Source: Quisquiliibacterium transsilvanicum (lineage in GTDB: Bacteria > Pseudomonadota > Gammaproteobacteria > Burkholderiales > Burkholderiaceae_E). Taken from it: DNA of 64,000 nucleotides. Of this stretch, positions 32,970 through 44,342 are shown piece after piece; position 1 is the first letter of the stretch, and each line of letters starts with the position of its first letter. The translations under genes were made by a program, and so were the position numbers. Under the pieces are notes generated by a model. The model was not told the DNA's origin. It saw only the letters and a program-made list of their open reading frames with translations, and did no database searches. The stretch covers positions 1-64,000 of the forward strand of contig NZ_JACHGB010000006.1 of NCBI RefSeq assembly GCF_014202215.1, in the 5' to 3' direction.

Positions 32970-33846
32970 GAACACCGGCACGGTGCTGGTCGTCGACGAC
33001 GCCCCGGACACCCTGCGCTGGCTCTGCGAGCTCCTCGAGCAGGAGGGTTACACGGTGCTGGTCGCGCGCAGCGGCACCGAAGCCCTGTCGCGGCTGGAGT
33101 ACCTGGTTCCGGACGCGATTCTGCTCGACGCCCTGATGCCCGGGCTCAGCGGCTTCGAGACCTGCGCCCGCATCAAGGCCAACCCTGCCTGGGCGCACGT
33201 GCCGGTGATCTTCATGACGGGTTTGAGCGAGACCGGCGACGTCGTCCAGGGCTTCGAGAGCGGGGCGGTGGACTACGTGGTCAAGCCGGTGCGCGCGGGC
33301 GAGGTGCTCGCGCGGCTGGCCACCCATCTGCGCAACGCCCGCGTGGCGCGGCTCGCCCGCGACGCGGTCGACCTCGGCGGCTTGGGGGTTCTGATGCTCG
33401 ACGCGCGCGCCCGCGTCGCATGGCGCTCGCCGCAGGCGGGACGCTGGCTGGCGGAGTGCTTCGCCGGCAACGACGGCGACCCCGCGCCCGAATGGCTCGC
33501 GCAGGCCATCGCGCTGGCGCCGGGCGGAGAGCTCGACGCCCCGGCGAGCGCGGGCCAGCAGCTCGTGGCCAGAAGCCTCGGCCGGGCGGGCCTGGACGAG
33601 ACAATGCTGCTGCTCGTGCGGCGCGACCCCGCGGCGCGCGAGGACCGCATCGAGAGCGCTGCGCTCACGCCGCGCGAGACCGAGGTGCTGTCCTGGGTGG
33701 CGAAGGGAAAGACCAACCGCGACATCGCCGAGATCCTCGGCATGAGCCCGCGCACCGTGAACAAGCACCTGGAGCATGTGTTCGAGAAGCTCGGCGTCGA
33801 AACCCGCGCGGCCGCCGCCGCGCTGGCCTCGCGCACGCTGGGCTGA
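32953..33846 (+). CDS. LuxR/NarL-type response regulator
   Basis: A 297-aa regulator. The receiver domain at residues 8-125 has phospho-acceptor Asp59 (ILLDALMPGLSG) and the conserved FMTG and VVKP positions. A linker of about 90 residues follows, then a LuxR-type helix-turn-helix (LTPRETEVLSWVAKGKTNRDIAEILGMS). The ATG at 32953 lies inside the kinase stop region, so the two are coupled and are almost surely partners. The DNA-binding part is LuxR-type, not NtrC-type, so it cannot itself activate sigma-54 promoters. Confidence 0.92.
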   Translation: MTPNPENTGTVLVVDDAPDTLRWLCELLEQEGYTVLVARSGTEALSRLEYLVPDAILLDALMPGLSGFETCARIKANPAWAHVPVIFMTGLSETGDVVQGFESGAVDYVVKPVRAGEVLARLATHLRNARVARLARDAVDLGGLGVLMLDARARVAWRSPQAGRWLAECFAGNDGDPAPEWLAQAIALAPGGELDAPASAGQQLVARSLGRAGLDETMLLLVRRDPAAREDRIESAALTPRETEVLSWVAKGKTNRDIAEILGMSPRTVNKHLEHVFEKLGVETRAAAAALASRTLG

Positions 33847-33878
33847 CCCTGCACCCGACGGGAACACGGAACGACGCG

Positions 33879-34718
33879 ATGGCATGGCAGGGAAGACTGC
33901 AACTCGACTACCGGCTGGACGGGCAGCGCACCGTGGGCCGCGACCGTCATCACGGCCCGCTGCGCGTGCTCAAGAGCCTGCACCCGGAGGGGCCGGGCAC
34001 CTGCCACCATGTGCTGGTCCACCCGCCCGGCGGGCTTGCCGGGGGCGACCGCCTCGAGCTGGTCGCCACGCTCGGCCAGGGCACCCATGCGCTGATCACC
34101 ACGCCCGGCGCGACCCGCTTCTATCGCAGCCTCGGCGAGCAGGCGCTGCAGTCGGTCGACGCCCGGCTCGAACCCGGCGCACGGCTCGAGTGGCTGCCCC
34201 TCGAGACGATCGCCTATCGCGGCACGCACGCCGCCAACCGGATGCGCTTCTCGCTGGCCGGCGGCGCGCAGATGATCGGCTGGGACATGCTGGCGCTGGG
34301 TCTGCCGGCCTCCGGCCAGGCCTTCGACCTGGGACGCTACGAGCAGCGGATCGAGCTGCCCGGCAGCTGGCTGGACCGCGCCATCGTGGATGCGGCGGAC
34401 CCCTGGTTCGGGCGCCTGCTGGACGGTCCGCTGGGCTGGGACGGCCAGCGGGCGATGGCGACGGTGTGGTGCGCCTGCGGCGAGGCCTGGCCGGACGCGC
34501 TGCGCGAGGCGCTGCTGGACGACGCCCGGCAGGCGCTGGCCGCGGGCCCACTGGCGGCGCGGTCCGGCGCCACCTCGCCGGCGCCGGGACTGGTGCTGCT
34601 GCGCGCGCTGGCACCCCGGGTGGAGCCGCTCTGGGAGGCCGTGCAGGCGGTGCGCCGCGTCTGGCGGGAGCGGCTCTGGAAGCTGCCGCCAGCGGCGCCG
34701 AGGATCTGGCGCACCTGA
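33879..34718 (+). CDS. ureD: Urease accessory protein UreD
   Basis: A 279-aa UreD/UreH scaffold protein: VHPPGGLAGGDRLEL, TTPGATRFYRS, LPLETIAYRG and the DRAIVDAADPWFGRLLDGPLGW region. It binds apo-urease and, with UreF and UreG, delivers nickel and CO2 for lysine carbamylation. The ATG at 33879 follows the response regulator by 32 bp, so it shares that transcript, while the rest of the urease genes appear to have a separate promoter 75 bp further on. Confidence 0.95.
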   Translation: MAWQGRLQLDYRLDGQRTVGRDRHHGPLRVLKSLHPEGPGTCHHVLVHPPGGLAGGDRLELVATLGQGTHALITTPGATRFYRSLGEQALQSVDARLEPGARLEWLPLETIAYRGTHAANRMRFSLAGGAQMIGWDMLALGLPASGQAFDLGRYEQRIELPGSWLDRAIVDAADPWFGRLLDGPLGWDGQRAMATVWCACGEAWPDALREALLDDARQALAAGPLAARSGATSPAPGLVLLRALAPRVEPLWEAVQAVRRVWRERLWKLPPAAPRIWRT

Positions 34719-34737
34719 GCGGCCCGGCGAGGGCCGC
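34719..34737 (+). terminator. Hairpin directly after ureD
   Basis: GCGGCCC-GGCGA-GGGCCGC forms a perfect 7-bp stem immediately after the ureD stop. No T-run follows. It may weaken read-through into ureA, which has a candidate promoter of its own. Confidence 0.45.
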
Positions 34738-34791
34738 AGTCGCGAGGGCCTTGGCCCCGAGGGCGCCCGCCGCAGCGCCCCGCGATCGTCC

Positions 34792-34807
34792 TGGCCCGCT
34801 TGTTGCA
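34792..34807 (+). promoter_or_regulatory. Candidate sigma-54 promoter before ureA
   Basis: TGGCCCGCTTGTTGCA has GG (34793-34794) and GC (34805-34806) exactly 10 bases apart and departs from TGGCACG-N4-TTGCW at one core base. It lies in the 183-bp ureD-ureA gap, about 95 bp before ureA. It implies control by nitrogen limitation through NtrC, although I see no textbook NtrC site. Confidence 0.68.
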
Positions 34808-34901
34808 TTGCTCTCACCCGTAGCGCCGTTGCACCGTCGCGCAGCCAGCCGCTGCGCGCAGCATCGCGGCATCGATTGCACACACCTCATGAACGAAACC
34901 G

Positions 34902-35204
<303 letters not shown>

Positions 35205-35260
35205 CGCACCACGCAGGTGCATGAGCCCCCTGCCCGATCCACTCGCCCCAGGAGAAACAA

Positions 35261-35893
35261 GTGACGAACGCGCTCCCCTTGCCCCTGCGCGCCAGCCGCG
35301 CAGACACGGTCCCCCTGCGGGCCGGCCTCGCCCTGCTGCTGGCCGCCCTGTCGACCGGCGCCGCCGCGCACACCGGCGCGGACGCCGGCGTCCACCACGG
35401 ATTCCTCGACGGACTGGCGCATCCGTTCACGGGCATCGACCACCTGCTCGCGCTGCTGGCTGTGGGCTTCGCCGCCGCGGCGCACGCCCGCCGCGCCTGG
35501 CTCGCGCCTGCCGTGTTCGCTGCAGCGATGCTGGCCGGTGCGCTGCTGGCCCGAACCGGTGTGCACTTCCCGGCAGTGGAGCCGGCGATCGCAGCCTCGC
35601 TGCTGGTGCTGGGCGCCCTGGTGACGGCGCGCGCCCGCTTGTCGGCGGTCGCGCTGGCAATGCCCGCTGGCGCGTTCGCCGCGTTCCATGGCGCGGCGCA
35701 CGCCGCCGAGCTGCACGCCGCCAGCTTCGGTCCGCTGGCGGGAATGCTCGCGGCCAGCGTCATGCTGCTCGCAGCCGGCCTTGGCCTGGGATTCGCCAGC
35801 CGCGGCGCCAACGCCTGGTGGGCCCGCGTCGCGGGCGCAGCCACCGCGCTGACCGGCGTCGCGCTGCTCGCGTCGATGGCCGCGCGCGCCTGA
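35261..35893 (+). CDS. ureJ: HupE/UreJ-family membrane protein
   Basis: A 210-aa membrane protein with a signal-like first helix and about six helices. The HupE/UreJ nickel-transporter motif [16 protein letters not shown] is present, with another His-rich segment ([15 protein letters not shown]). The start is GTG with AGGAGAAA 4 bases upstream. Homologues act in nickel entry or export for urease and hydrogenase. Its position between ureA and ureB is seen in other Burkholderiales urease operons. Confidence 0.93.
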   Translation: MTNALPLPLRASRADTVPLRAGLALLLAALSTGAAAHTGADAGVHHGFLDGLAHPFTGIDHLLALLAVGFAAAAHARRAWLAPAVFAAAMLAGALLARTGVHFPAVEPAIAASLLVLGALVTARARLSAVALAMPAGAFAAFHGAAHAAELHAASFGPLAGMLAASVMLLAAGLGLGFASRGANAWWARVAGAATALTGVALLASMAARA

Positions 35894-35904
35894 GCCGACT
35901 TGTC

Positions 35905-36210
35905 ATGATTCCGGGCGAACTCATTCCCGCCGCCGGCGACCTGGAGCTCAATCCGGGCCGGCGCCGCCTCACGCTGACCGTGGAGAATTCCGGCGACCGG
36001 CCGATCCAGGTCGGGTCGCACTACCACTTCGCAGAAACCAACGGCGCGCTGCGCTTCGACCGCGCCGCGGCCCGCGGCATGCGGCTGGACATCGCCTCGG
36101 GCACTGCGGTGCGCTTCGAGCCCGGCCAGCAGCGCACCGTGACCCTGGTCGACTACGCGGGCGGGCGCCTGGTGCACGGGTTCCGCGGCCAGGTGCAGGG
36201 GCCGCTGTGA
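35905..36210 (+). CDS. ureB: Urease subunit beta
   Basis: A 101-aa Ure[21 protein letters not shown], the conserved [11 protein letters not shown] and the closing GFRGQVQG. It is a structural subunit of the (UreABC)3 enzyme. The start lies 11 bp after the ureJ stop. Confidence 0.97.
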   Translation: MIPGELIPAAGDLELNPGRRRLTLTVENSGDRPIQVGSHYHFAETNGALRFDRAAARGMRLDIASGTAVRFEPGQQRTVTLVDYAGGRLVHGFRGQVQGPL

Positions 36211-36256
36211 CGCCGCAGCACGCCCGGATGACGCCCGCATCCTCACAGGACCGACC

Positions 36257-37980
<1,724 letters not shown>

Positions 37981-37981
<1 letters not shown>

Positions 37982-38613
37982 TGCGCGCCGCCAGCGTCCC
38001 CGCACCGTTGCTCACCGTCTGCCGCGTGCTCGCCGGCGGCGGCGGGCTCGCACCGGCACTGGTCCGCCGCGCCCCCGCGCTGATGCTGCCCTGGGACGTC
38101 CGCCAGCGCAGCCGCTTCGACGCGGTCGACTCCGCCGGCCGCAGGCTGGGCGTCTTCCTGCCGCGGGGCAGCGTGCTGCGCGGCGGTGACGTGCTGGTCG
38201 CCGAGGACGGCTCGCTGGCCCGGGTGGTGGCCGCCGACGAGCCGGTGATGGTGGTGCGCGCCCGCGCCTCCGGGTCTCGGTTCGACCTGGTCCGCGCCGC
38301 CTACCACCTGGGAAACCGCCATGTCCGCCTCGAGCTCGCTCCCGAGTGCCTGAAGCTGGACCCGGACCACGTGCTGGCCGCGATGCTGCGCACAATGGGC
38401 CTCGAGGTCGAGGAGACGGTCGGCGCGTTCGAACCGGAGGGCGGCGCCTATTCGGGGCACGGGCACGGGCATGTTCAGGGCGACGACGTGCCGCACGGGC
38501 ACGCGCACGGACATGGCCCCGCCGCGCTGCACGCGCATGGGCATGGCGATGACGCCGCCGCGCCACGCGGCCACGGAGACGACGCCAGCCGTGCGGGCGC
38601 CCCCGCCAGATGA
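37981..38613 (+). CDS. ureE: Urease accessory metallochaperone UreE
   Basis: A 210-aa UreE, longer than usual because of its tail. The N-terminal peptide-binding domain has [23 protein letters not shown], and the metal-binding core contains [13 protein letters not shown] and [13 protein letters not shown]. The last 60 residues carry about a dozen histidines in HGHGH- and HGHAHGHG-type clusters, giving large nickel capacity. It hands nickel to UreG. Its ATG overlaps the ureC stop by 1 base, and its end overlaps ureF by 4 bases. Confidence 0.95.
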
Positions 38614-39302
38614 GCTGCGCGCCCCTCCCCGCCTCCACGCTGCTGCAGCTGATGTGGCTCGCGTCGCCGGCACTGCCGGTCGGCGGTTTCAGCTATTCCG
38701 AAGGGCTGGAAGCCGCGGTGGACGGCGGCAGTGTCGCAGGCGAAGTCCAGGCCGGCGACTGGCTGCTCGACCAGCTTCGGCTGGGCCTGGCCCGTGCCGA
38801 CCTGCCGGTGCTCGCCGACGCGCTGCAAGCCTGGGCCCGCAGCGACCTCGCGCGGGTTTCCGCGCTGAACGACTGGGCGCTCGCCACCCGAGAAACCGCG
38901 GAACTGCGCCGCCAGGCCGAGCAGACCGGGCGTTCGCTGGTCGAATGGCTGCGCAACCGCGGCGCCGATCCCCGCCTGGATGCGCTCGCGGCGCTGCGCC
39001 CGGCGCCGGCCTGGCCGGTGGCCTTCGCGCTGGCCGCGGCGCAGGCCGGCGCAGGCCCGCGGGAAGCGCTGCTGGCGTTCGCCTTCGGCTGGGCCGAGAA
39101 CATGGCGCAGGCGGCGATCAAGGCTGTGCCGCTCGGCCAGAACGGCGGACAGCGGGTGCTCGAGCGGCTCGCCGCGGCGATCCCGCAGGCCGTGGAAATC
39201 GCGCTGGCGCTGCCCGAGGACGAGCGCCAGTCCTCATCTCCGATGCTGGCGGTGCTGTCGGCCCGCCACGAAACCCAGTACTCGAGGCTGTTCCGATCAT
39301 GA
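38610..39302 (+). CDS. ureF: Urease accessory protein UreF
   Basis: A 230-aa all-helical UreF. It starts [34 protein letters not shown], with [20 protein letters not shown] near the end, both family hallmarks. It acts with UreD and UreG in the nickel-insertion complex and checks GTP hydrolysis by UreG. ATGA overlaps join it to ureE and ureG. Confidence 0.96.
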   Translation: MSCAPLPASTLLQLMWLASPALPVGGFSYSEGLEAAVDGGSVAGEVQAGDWLLDQLRLGLARADLPVLADALQAWARSDLARVSALNDWALATRETAELRRQAEQTGRSLVEWLRNRGADPRLDALAALRPAPAWPVAFALAAAQAGAGPREALLAFAFGWAENMAQAAIKAVPLGQNGGQRVLERLAAAIPQAVEIALALPEDERQSSSPMLAVLSARHETQYSRLFRS

Positions 39303-39943
39303 GCGCACTGCATTCAATTCCAGGCCGCAGCCGCCGGCTCCCACCGCTGCGCGTCGGCGTCGGTGGTCCCGTGGGCTCTGGCAAGACCACCCTGCTCGAG
39401 ATGCTCTGCAAGGCGATGCGCGAACGCTACGACCTCGTGGTGGTCACCAACGACATCTACACGAAGGAGGACCAGCGCCTGCTGACCGTTGCCGGAGCGC
39501 TGGAACCCGAGCGCATCATGGGGGTCGAGACCGGCGGCTGCCCGCACACCGCGATCCGCGAGGACGCCTCGATCAACCTCGAGGCCATCGACCGCATGCT
39601 CGAGCGCTTCCCGGACGCCGACATCGTGTTCATCGAGTCGGGCGGCGACAACCTGGCCGCCACCTTCAGTCCGGAGCTCTCGGACCTCACCATCTACGTG
39701 ATCGACGTGGCCGCCGGCGAGAAGATTCCGCGCAAGGGCGGCCCCGGGATCACGCGCAGCGATCTGTTCGTGATCAACAAGACCGACCTGGCCCCATACG
39801 TGGGCGCCGACCTCGGCGTGATGGAGGCCGACACCCGCCGGATGCGCCCGGACCGGCCCTTCGTGATGACCAACCTCAAGACCCAGGCCGGACTCGCCGA
39901 CGTGATCGGCTTCATCGAGCGACGCGGACTGCTCGCCGGCTGA
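39299..39943 (+). CDS. ureG: Urease accessory GTPase UreG
   Basis: A 214-aa SIMIBI GTPase. The P-loop is [10 protein letters not shown], the metal-site motif [17 protein letters not shown] holds the Cys-Pro-His that binds nickel between two monomers, and the base motif is NKTDLAP. It couples GTP hydrolysis to nickel delivery. Its ATG overlaps the ureF stop. It is the last urease gene. Confidence 0.97.
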   Translation: MSALHSIPGRSRRLPPLRVGVGGPVGSGKTTLLEMLCKAMRERYDLVVVTNDIYTKEDQRLLTVAGALEPERIMGVETGGCPHTAIREDASINLEAIDRMLERFPDADIVFIESGGDNLAATFSPELSDLTIYVIDVAAGEKIPRKGGPGITRSDLFVINKTDLAPYVGADLGVMEADTRRMRPDRPFVMTNLKTQAGLADVIGFIERRGLLAG

Positions 39944-40247
39944 CCCGGGGGCGGGCACTTGCTTTCCCCCGCCGATGGGCTATCCTGCCCTGATGGTGAC
40001 ATTCAGCCCGTTCGACCCAAGCACGGCCTGCGCGCGCAACAGCGCCCGGGCCGATGGCTTCGCGCGCAAGTCGCGACGCCAGCTGCTGTGCGTCCGACCG
40101 CGGCAGCCGGCCTGCCTCGTCTGAGCCCGGCGATCACCGACCACACCCACACAGTTCCAGCGCACTGATCCGATCGCCGGGCCCTACAAGGCGCCCCTGG
40201 CAGCCCGCGTCCGCGGGCGCCCGATCCGCATTCATTCGGAGTACACC
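39944..40247. other. 304-bp gap between ureG and rnk
   Basis: No supportable gene: the short frames here lack ribosome sites and protein-like composition. A weak 6-bp GC stem (39950-39955 with 39968-39973, 12-base loop) follows ureG without a T-run. The rnk promoter should lie in the right part, but I do not see a convincing -35/-10 pair. Confidence 0.6.
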
Positions 40248-40679
40248 ATGCAACCGACTTTCAACGAAGACCGGACCCTGAGCGAGCTCGACCACGTCCG
40301 CATCTCCCGCCTGCTGCAGCGCGACCCCCGCATGCTGCGCAACCCCGCTGTGCCGACCGGCAGCCCGCTGCACGAAGTGCTCGAGGGCGCCGACCTCGTC
40401 TCCCCCCGCGAGATGCCGCCGGAGGTGGTGACGATGTACTCGAGGGTTTCCGTCGAGGACACCGCCACCGGGAAGCGCAGCGTGCTGACGCTGTGCTACC
40501 CGGAAGACACCGACCCGGCCGAAGGCTTCGTGTCGGTGCTCTCGCCGATCGGCGCCGCGCTGCTGGGCAAGCGCGTCGGCGAGATCGCCGAGCCGGGCTC
40601 ACCCGGCTCCGCGCCGCCGCCCTTGCGGATCCTGGAAATCCTGTTCCAGCCCGAAGCCAGCGGGGACTTCACTCTCTGA
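40248..40679 (+). CDS. rnk: Rnk-like nucleoside diphosphate kinase regulator (GreA/B C-terminal domain)
   Basis: A 143-aa protein with the GreA/GreB C-terminal fold at about residues 55-135 (VTMYSRVSVEDTATGKRSVLTLCYPED, FVSVLSPIGAALLGKRVGE). The N-terminal part is a short helical region rather than the long Gre coiled coil, as in Rnk. Rnk binds RNA polymerase and affects nucleoside diphosphate kinase levels. It stands alone. Confidence 0.85.
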   Translation: MQPTFNEDRTLSELDHVRISRLLQRDPRMLRNPAVPTGSPLHEVLEGADLVSPREMPPEVVTMYSRVSVEDTATGKRSVLTLCYPEDTDPAEGFVSVLSPIGAALLGKRVGEIAEPGSPGSAPPPLRILEILFQPEASGDFTL

Positions 40680-40685
40680 CGGCGT

Positions 40686-40847
40686 TCAGGTGCGCGCCAG
40701 CCAGAGCGCCAGGGGCAGCAGCGCCGCACAGGCGAAGCCGACGATCCGATCCGGGTCGAGCCGGCGGCGGCTGGGCACCATGGGCCTGGAACGCGGCCGG
40801 GGGCGACCCGCGGGAACGACCGGTGCAATCGGGTGCCTTGGTGCCAT
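40686..40847 (-). CDS. Small single-pass membrane protein
   Basis: A 53-aa frame with an Arg/Pro-rich N-terminal half (PRPRSRPMVPSRRRLD) and one C-terminal helix (IVGFACAALLPLALWLA). A strong GAAGGAG sits 7 bases before the ATG, which argues for real translation. It is convergent with rnk, 6 bp apart. Unrecognised. Confidence 0.5.
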   Translation of the reverse strand: MAPRHPIAPVVPAGRPRPRSRPMVPSRRRLDPDRIVGFACAALLPLALWLART

Positions 40848-40926
40848 GCTGGACTCCTTCGCGTCGGGTTGTATCGATGCGATCCTATGCAACGAGAGGC
40901 TCACAAGCTGAGCCTGGAGCGGAGCG

Positions 40927-41688
40927 ATGACGAATTCGGGCGGGAAGGTTGCAATCGTCACCGGCGCGGGCACCGGCATCGGCCGCGCCGTGGCGGTCAC
41001 CATGCTCAGGTCGGGCTGGTGGGTCGCGCTCGCCGGTCGGCGCGCTGAACTGCTCGAGGCCGCGATCCGGAGCTCCGGCGCGCCCCTGCATCACGCGCTC
41101 GCCGTGCCCACCGACGTCGCCGACCCGGCAGCGGTCGACGCGCTCTTCGAGCGCACCCGCGCCGCCTGGGGCCGGCTGGACCTGCTCTTCAACAACGCCG
41201 GCACCGGCGCACCCGCGATCCCGCTCGAAGACCTCACGCCCGACCAGTGGCGCCGGGTGGTGGACGTGAACCTGACCGGCGCCTTCCTCTGCACCCAGGC
41301 CGCCTTCCGGGTGATGAAGGCGCAGTCGCCGCGCGGCGGACGCATCATCAACAACGGTTCGATCTCCGCGCACGCGCCGCGGCCCGACTCCGCGCCCTAC
41401 ACCGCCACCAAGCATGCGATCACCGGCCTCACGCGCGCCACCTCGCTCGACGGCAGGAAGTACGACATCGCCTGCGGCCAGATCGACATCGGCAACGCCG
41501 CCACCGAGATGACCGAACGCATGGCCCAGGGCATCCCCCAGGCCGATGGAACGATGGCGGTGGAGCCGCGGATGGACGTCCAGCACGTCGCGGACGCCGT
41601 GATGCACATGGCCTCGCTGCCGCTGGAGGCGAACGTGCAGTTCATGACCATCATGGCCACCAAGATGCCCTTCGTCGGGCGGGGCTGA
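40927..41688 (+). CDS. Short-chain dehydrogenase/reductase
   Basis: A 253-aa classical SDR. The nucleotide site is TGAGTGIG, with NNAG at about 91-94, catalytic Ser in NNGSISAH, and YTATK giving the Tyr and Lys. The usual C-terminal glycine-rich end is shortened to MPFVGRG. GGAG precedes the ATG. The substrate is unknown. It is divergent from the small membrane protein gene. Confidence 0.9.
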   Translation: MTNSGGKVAIVTGAGTGIGRAVAVTMLRSGWWVALAGRRAELLEAAIRSSGAPLHHALAVPTDVADPAAVDALFERTRAAWGRLDLLFNNAGTGAPAIPLEDLTPDQWRRVVDVNLTGAFLCTQAAFRVMKAQSPRGGRIINNGSISAHAPRPDSAPYTATKHAITGLTRATSLDGRKYDIACGQIDIGNAATEMTERMAQGIPQADGTMAVEPRMDVQHVADAVMHMASLPLEANVQFMTIMATKMPFVGRG

Positions 41689-41806
41689 TCTGGCCGCAGG
41701 CTGAACCGGACGCTTTCCGGACGCGGGCTGATCCGGTCGCAGGCCGACCCGGCCGCGCAGCCACCCGGAGCGCGGCCCCGGGGCTCGGCGCCCTCCCGGA
41801 TCCGCG

Positions 41807-41815
41807 TGCTATATT
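41807..41815 (+). promoter_or_regulatory. Extended -10 promoter element before the Kef-type gene
   Basis: TGCTATATT is an extended -10 (TGn-TATATT) in the 270-bp gap before the antiporter gene. No good -35 is visible, which extended -10 promoters can lack. Nothing else in this gap looks like a gene. Confidence 0.45.
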
Positions 41816-41958
41816 CGCCGGCACTCTCGCCAGGCGGCCCTGCCGCCGGCATCCTCCAGCCTGCGCACCCGACCGCCCAGGTCGCAGGGGCGCTCCGGCG
41901 CCCCACGCATGCAGGCCGCCCGGCGCCCCTTTCGGGGCCCGCCCGAACATGGCGACCG

Positions 41959-43167
41959 ATGACTGCAAGCAGCCTGAACCGCTTCCTGCCAGACCTGCCG
42001 TCCCAGCCCGACACCGTCCTGTGGATCGCGCTGGCCGCGATCGCCGCCGGCATGGCCGGCGAACTGCTGTTCCGCGTGATGCGCCTGCCGCGGGTCACCG
42101 GCTACTTCCTCGTCGGCCTGCTGTTCAGCTCCTGGGGCCTGGGCTTCGACCCGCTGGCGCTTCCCGGCGACCTGCGCCTGGTCATCGACCTGGCGATCGC
42201 GGTGCTGCTGTTCGAGCTCGGCTCCCGGGTCGACCTGCGCTGGCTGAAGGCCAATCCCTGGATCCTGGTCACCAGCCTGGGCGAGGCCGCTGCGAGCTTC
42301 GCCGCGGTGTTCGCGGTGCTGCGGCTGACCGGCACCGACCCGACCAGCGCAACCGCCATCGCAGTGGTGCTGATGTCCACCTCGCCGGCCGTGGTGATGC
42401 GCGTCGTCTCGGAGTTCCGCGCCGGCGGGCAGGTGACCGAACGCCTGATGATGCTGAGCGCGCTGAACTCGATCTACGCTGTGCTCGGCACCAAGGCGAT
42501 GCTCGGCTGGCTGAACCACGAGGGCGGCGGGCCGGTGCTGACCGCGCTGGGCTACCCGGTGTACGTGATCGTCGGCTCGAGCCTGCTCGGCGTGGCGCTG
42601 GCCTTCGCGATCCGCTGGACCGCCCGGCACTTCGACGCCCGCGAGGACAACGCGGTGCTGGTCCTGCTCGGGATGCTGCTGCTGGCGCTGGCGCTGGTGG
42701 ACATGGGCCGGCTGTCCGGGCTGCTCACGCCGCTGATCGCGGGAATGGTCCTCAAGATCTATTCGGAGCGCCCGCTGCTGCTGCCGCGGCACTTCGGCAC
42801 CGCAGGCGGGGTGCTGGTCGCCGCGCTGTTCCTGTGCACCGGGATGGCGGTGTCGATGGGGCAGTTCCTGGCGGGCGGCGTGATCGCGCTGGCGCTGGTG
42901 GCGGCGCGCGCGCTGGCCAAGGGCGTTGCCGGCGCGGTGCTGTCCTGGCCGAGCGGCCTGGGCACGCGGCAGTCGGTGGCGCTGGGCGTCGCGCTGATGC
43001 CGGCCTCTGGCCTGGCCTTCCTGCTGACCGCTGACCTGCTGACCGCCTCGCCCGAGCTGACCGCGCACGCAGGGCCGATCATGTTCAGCACCATCGCCCT
43101 GCTCGAGCTCCTCGGCCCGCTCGTTGTCCACTGGGCGCTGCGCCGAAGCGGAGAAACCCATGTCTGA
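41959..43167 (+). CDS. Kef/CPA2-type cation:proton antiporter
   Basis: A 402-aa membrane protein with about 12 helices and the CPA2 sequence pattern: [40 protein letters not shown] and [14 protein letters not shown]. The start is set at [10 protein letters not shown]; the longer frame upstream has no membrane or family character. It lacks the C-terminal RCK/TrkA-N domain of KefB/KefC, so any gating must come from elsewhere. It probably exchanges K+ or Na+ for protons. It overlaps ybdK by 8 bases. Confidence 0.88.
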   Translation: MTASSLNRFLPDLPSQPDTVLWIALAAIAAGMAGELLFRVMRLPRVTGYFLVGLLFSSWGLGFDPLALPGDLRLVIDLAIAVLLFELGSRVDLRWLKANPWILVTSLGEAAASFAAVFAVLRLTGTDPTSATAIAVVLMSTSPAVVMRVVSEFRAGGQVTERLMMLSALNSIYAVLGTKAMLGWLNHEGGGPVLTALGYPVYVIVGSSLLGVALAFAIRWTARHFDAREDNAVLVLLGMLLLALALVDMGRLSGLLTPLIAGMVLKIYSERPLLLPRHFGTAGGVLVAALFLCTGMAVSMGQFLAGGVIALALVAARALAKGVAGAVLSWPSGLGTRQSVALGVALMPASGLAFLLTADLLTASPELTAHAGPIMFSTIALLELLGPLVVHWALRRSGETHV

Positions 43168-44311
43168 GGAAATCGCCGGGCAGGCTCCGGAGGCGCTTGA
43201 GCCCTTCGCCGAGTCACGCGCGCTGACGCTGGGCGTCGAGCTCGAGCTGCAGATCGTCAACACCCACGACTACGACCTCACTTCCGGGTCGGCCGACCTG
43301 CTGCGGGTGATGAAGCGCTCGCGGCTGACCGCCGACGTGAAGCCGGAAGTCACCTCGAGCATGATCGAGATGGCCACCGGGATCTGCGAGAACCACGCGG
43401 ACGCGCTGGCCCAGCTGTCGGGAATCCGGGACGAACTGGTCGCGGCGGCGAGAAAGCTCAACGTCGGGCTCAGCGGCGGCGGCACGCACCCCTTCCAGCA
43501 GTGGAGCGAGCGCAAGATCTTCGACACGCCGCGCTTTCACCAGCTGTCCGAGCTCTACGGCTACCTGACCAAGCAGTTCACCGTGTTCGGCCAGCATGTG
43601 CACGTCGGCTGTTCCAACCCGGACCAGGCGCTCTGGCTGCTGCATTCGCTGTCGGGCTACATCCCGCATTTCATCGCACTGTCAGCCTCGTCACCCTTCG
43701 TCCAGGGCGTGGACACCGGCTTCCAGTCGGCGCGCCTGAACTCGGTCTTCGCCTTCCCCCTGTCCGGCCGCGCGCCTTTCGTGCTGACCTGGCAGGGTTT
43801 CGGCGAGTTCTTCGGCAAGATGACCCGCACCGGCGTGGTCAAGAGCATGAAGGATTTCTACTGGGACATCCGGCCCAAGCCCGAGTTCGGCACGATCGAG
43901 GTGCGCGTGATGGACACGCCGCTCAGCATCGAGAAGGCCGCCGCGATCGCAGGCTACATCCAGGCGGTCTCTCGCTGGCTGCTCGAGGAACGTCCCGTCG
44001 AGCCGGTGGAAGACGACTACCTGGTCTATACCTTCAACCGCTTCCAGGCCTGCCGCTTCGGCTTCGAGGGCACCTACGTCGATCCGAAGACGGGTGCGCA
44101 CCGCAGCCTCAGGGAGGACATCCTCTCGACGATCGAGCGCATCCGGCCGCACGCCGCCGCGCTGGGCTGCGAGGCCGCCTGCCGCCAGCTCGGCGAGGAC
44201 GCTGCGGGCCGCGGCAACGACGCGACCTGGATCCGTCAGCAGTACGCCAAGGAACTCCTGCTGCCGGAAGTGGTGCGGCGTCAGACGCTGCGCTGGAGCG
44301 GCCGGGGCTGA
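43160..44311 (+). CDS. ybdK: YbdK-family carboxylate-amine ligase (GCS2)
   Basis: A 383-aa glutamate-cysteine ligase 2 family enzyme. [11 protein letters not shown] is the N-terminal metal/ATP motif, and [15 protein letters not shown] and the strand [17 protein letters not shown] complete the active site. E. coli YbdK has weak glutamate-cysteine ligase activity; the true substrate is uncertain. The ATG at 43160 is chosen for GGAGAAA upstream, and it overlaps the antiporter stop. A perfect 16-bp GC palindrome (44311-44326) follows its stop. Confidence 0.92.
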   Translation: MSEEIAGQAPEALEPFAESRALTLGVELELQIVNTHDYDLTSGSADLLRVMKRSRLTADVKPEVTSSMIEMATGICENHADALAQLSGIRDELVAAARKLNVGLSGGGTHPFQQWSERKIFDTPRFHQLSELYGYLTKQFTVFGQHVHVGCSNPDQALWLLHSLSGYIPHFIALSASSPFVQGVDTGFQSARLNSVFAFPLSGRAPFVLTWQGFGEFFGKMTRTGVVKSMKDFYWDIRPKPEFGTIEVRVMDTPLSIEKAAAIAGYIQAVSRWLLEERPVEPVEDDYLVYTFNRFQACRFGFEGTYVDPKTGAHRSLREDILSTIERIRPHAAALGCEAACRQLGEDAAGRGNDATWIRQQYAKELLLPEVVRRQTLRWSGRG

Positions 44312-44342
44312 GCGCCCGCGGGCGCTCCCTGTCCGCGCGCGC

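Noticed and set aside
29295-33011. 1238-codon minus-strand frame over the permease-kinase gene
   Set aside because: Shadow of the kinase gene; no domain, and dominated by Arg, Gln, His and Ala.
34605-34630. NtrC site before ureA
   Set aside because: A GGCACC/GGTGG pair in the ureD 3' end is only loosely like the TGCACC-N5-GGTGCA consensus.
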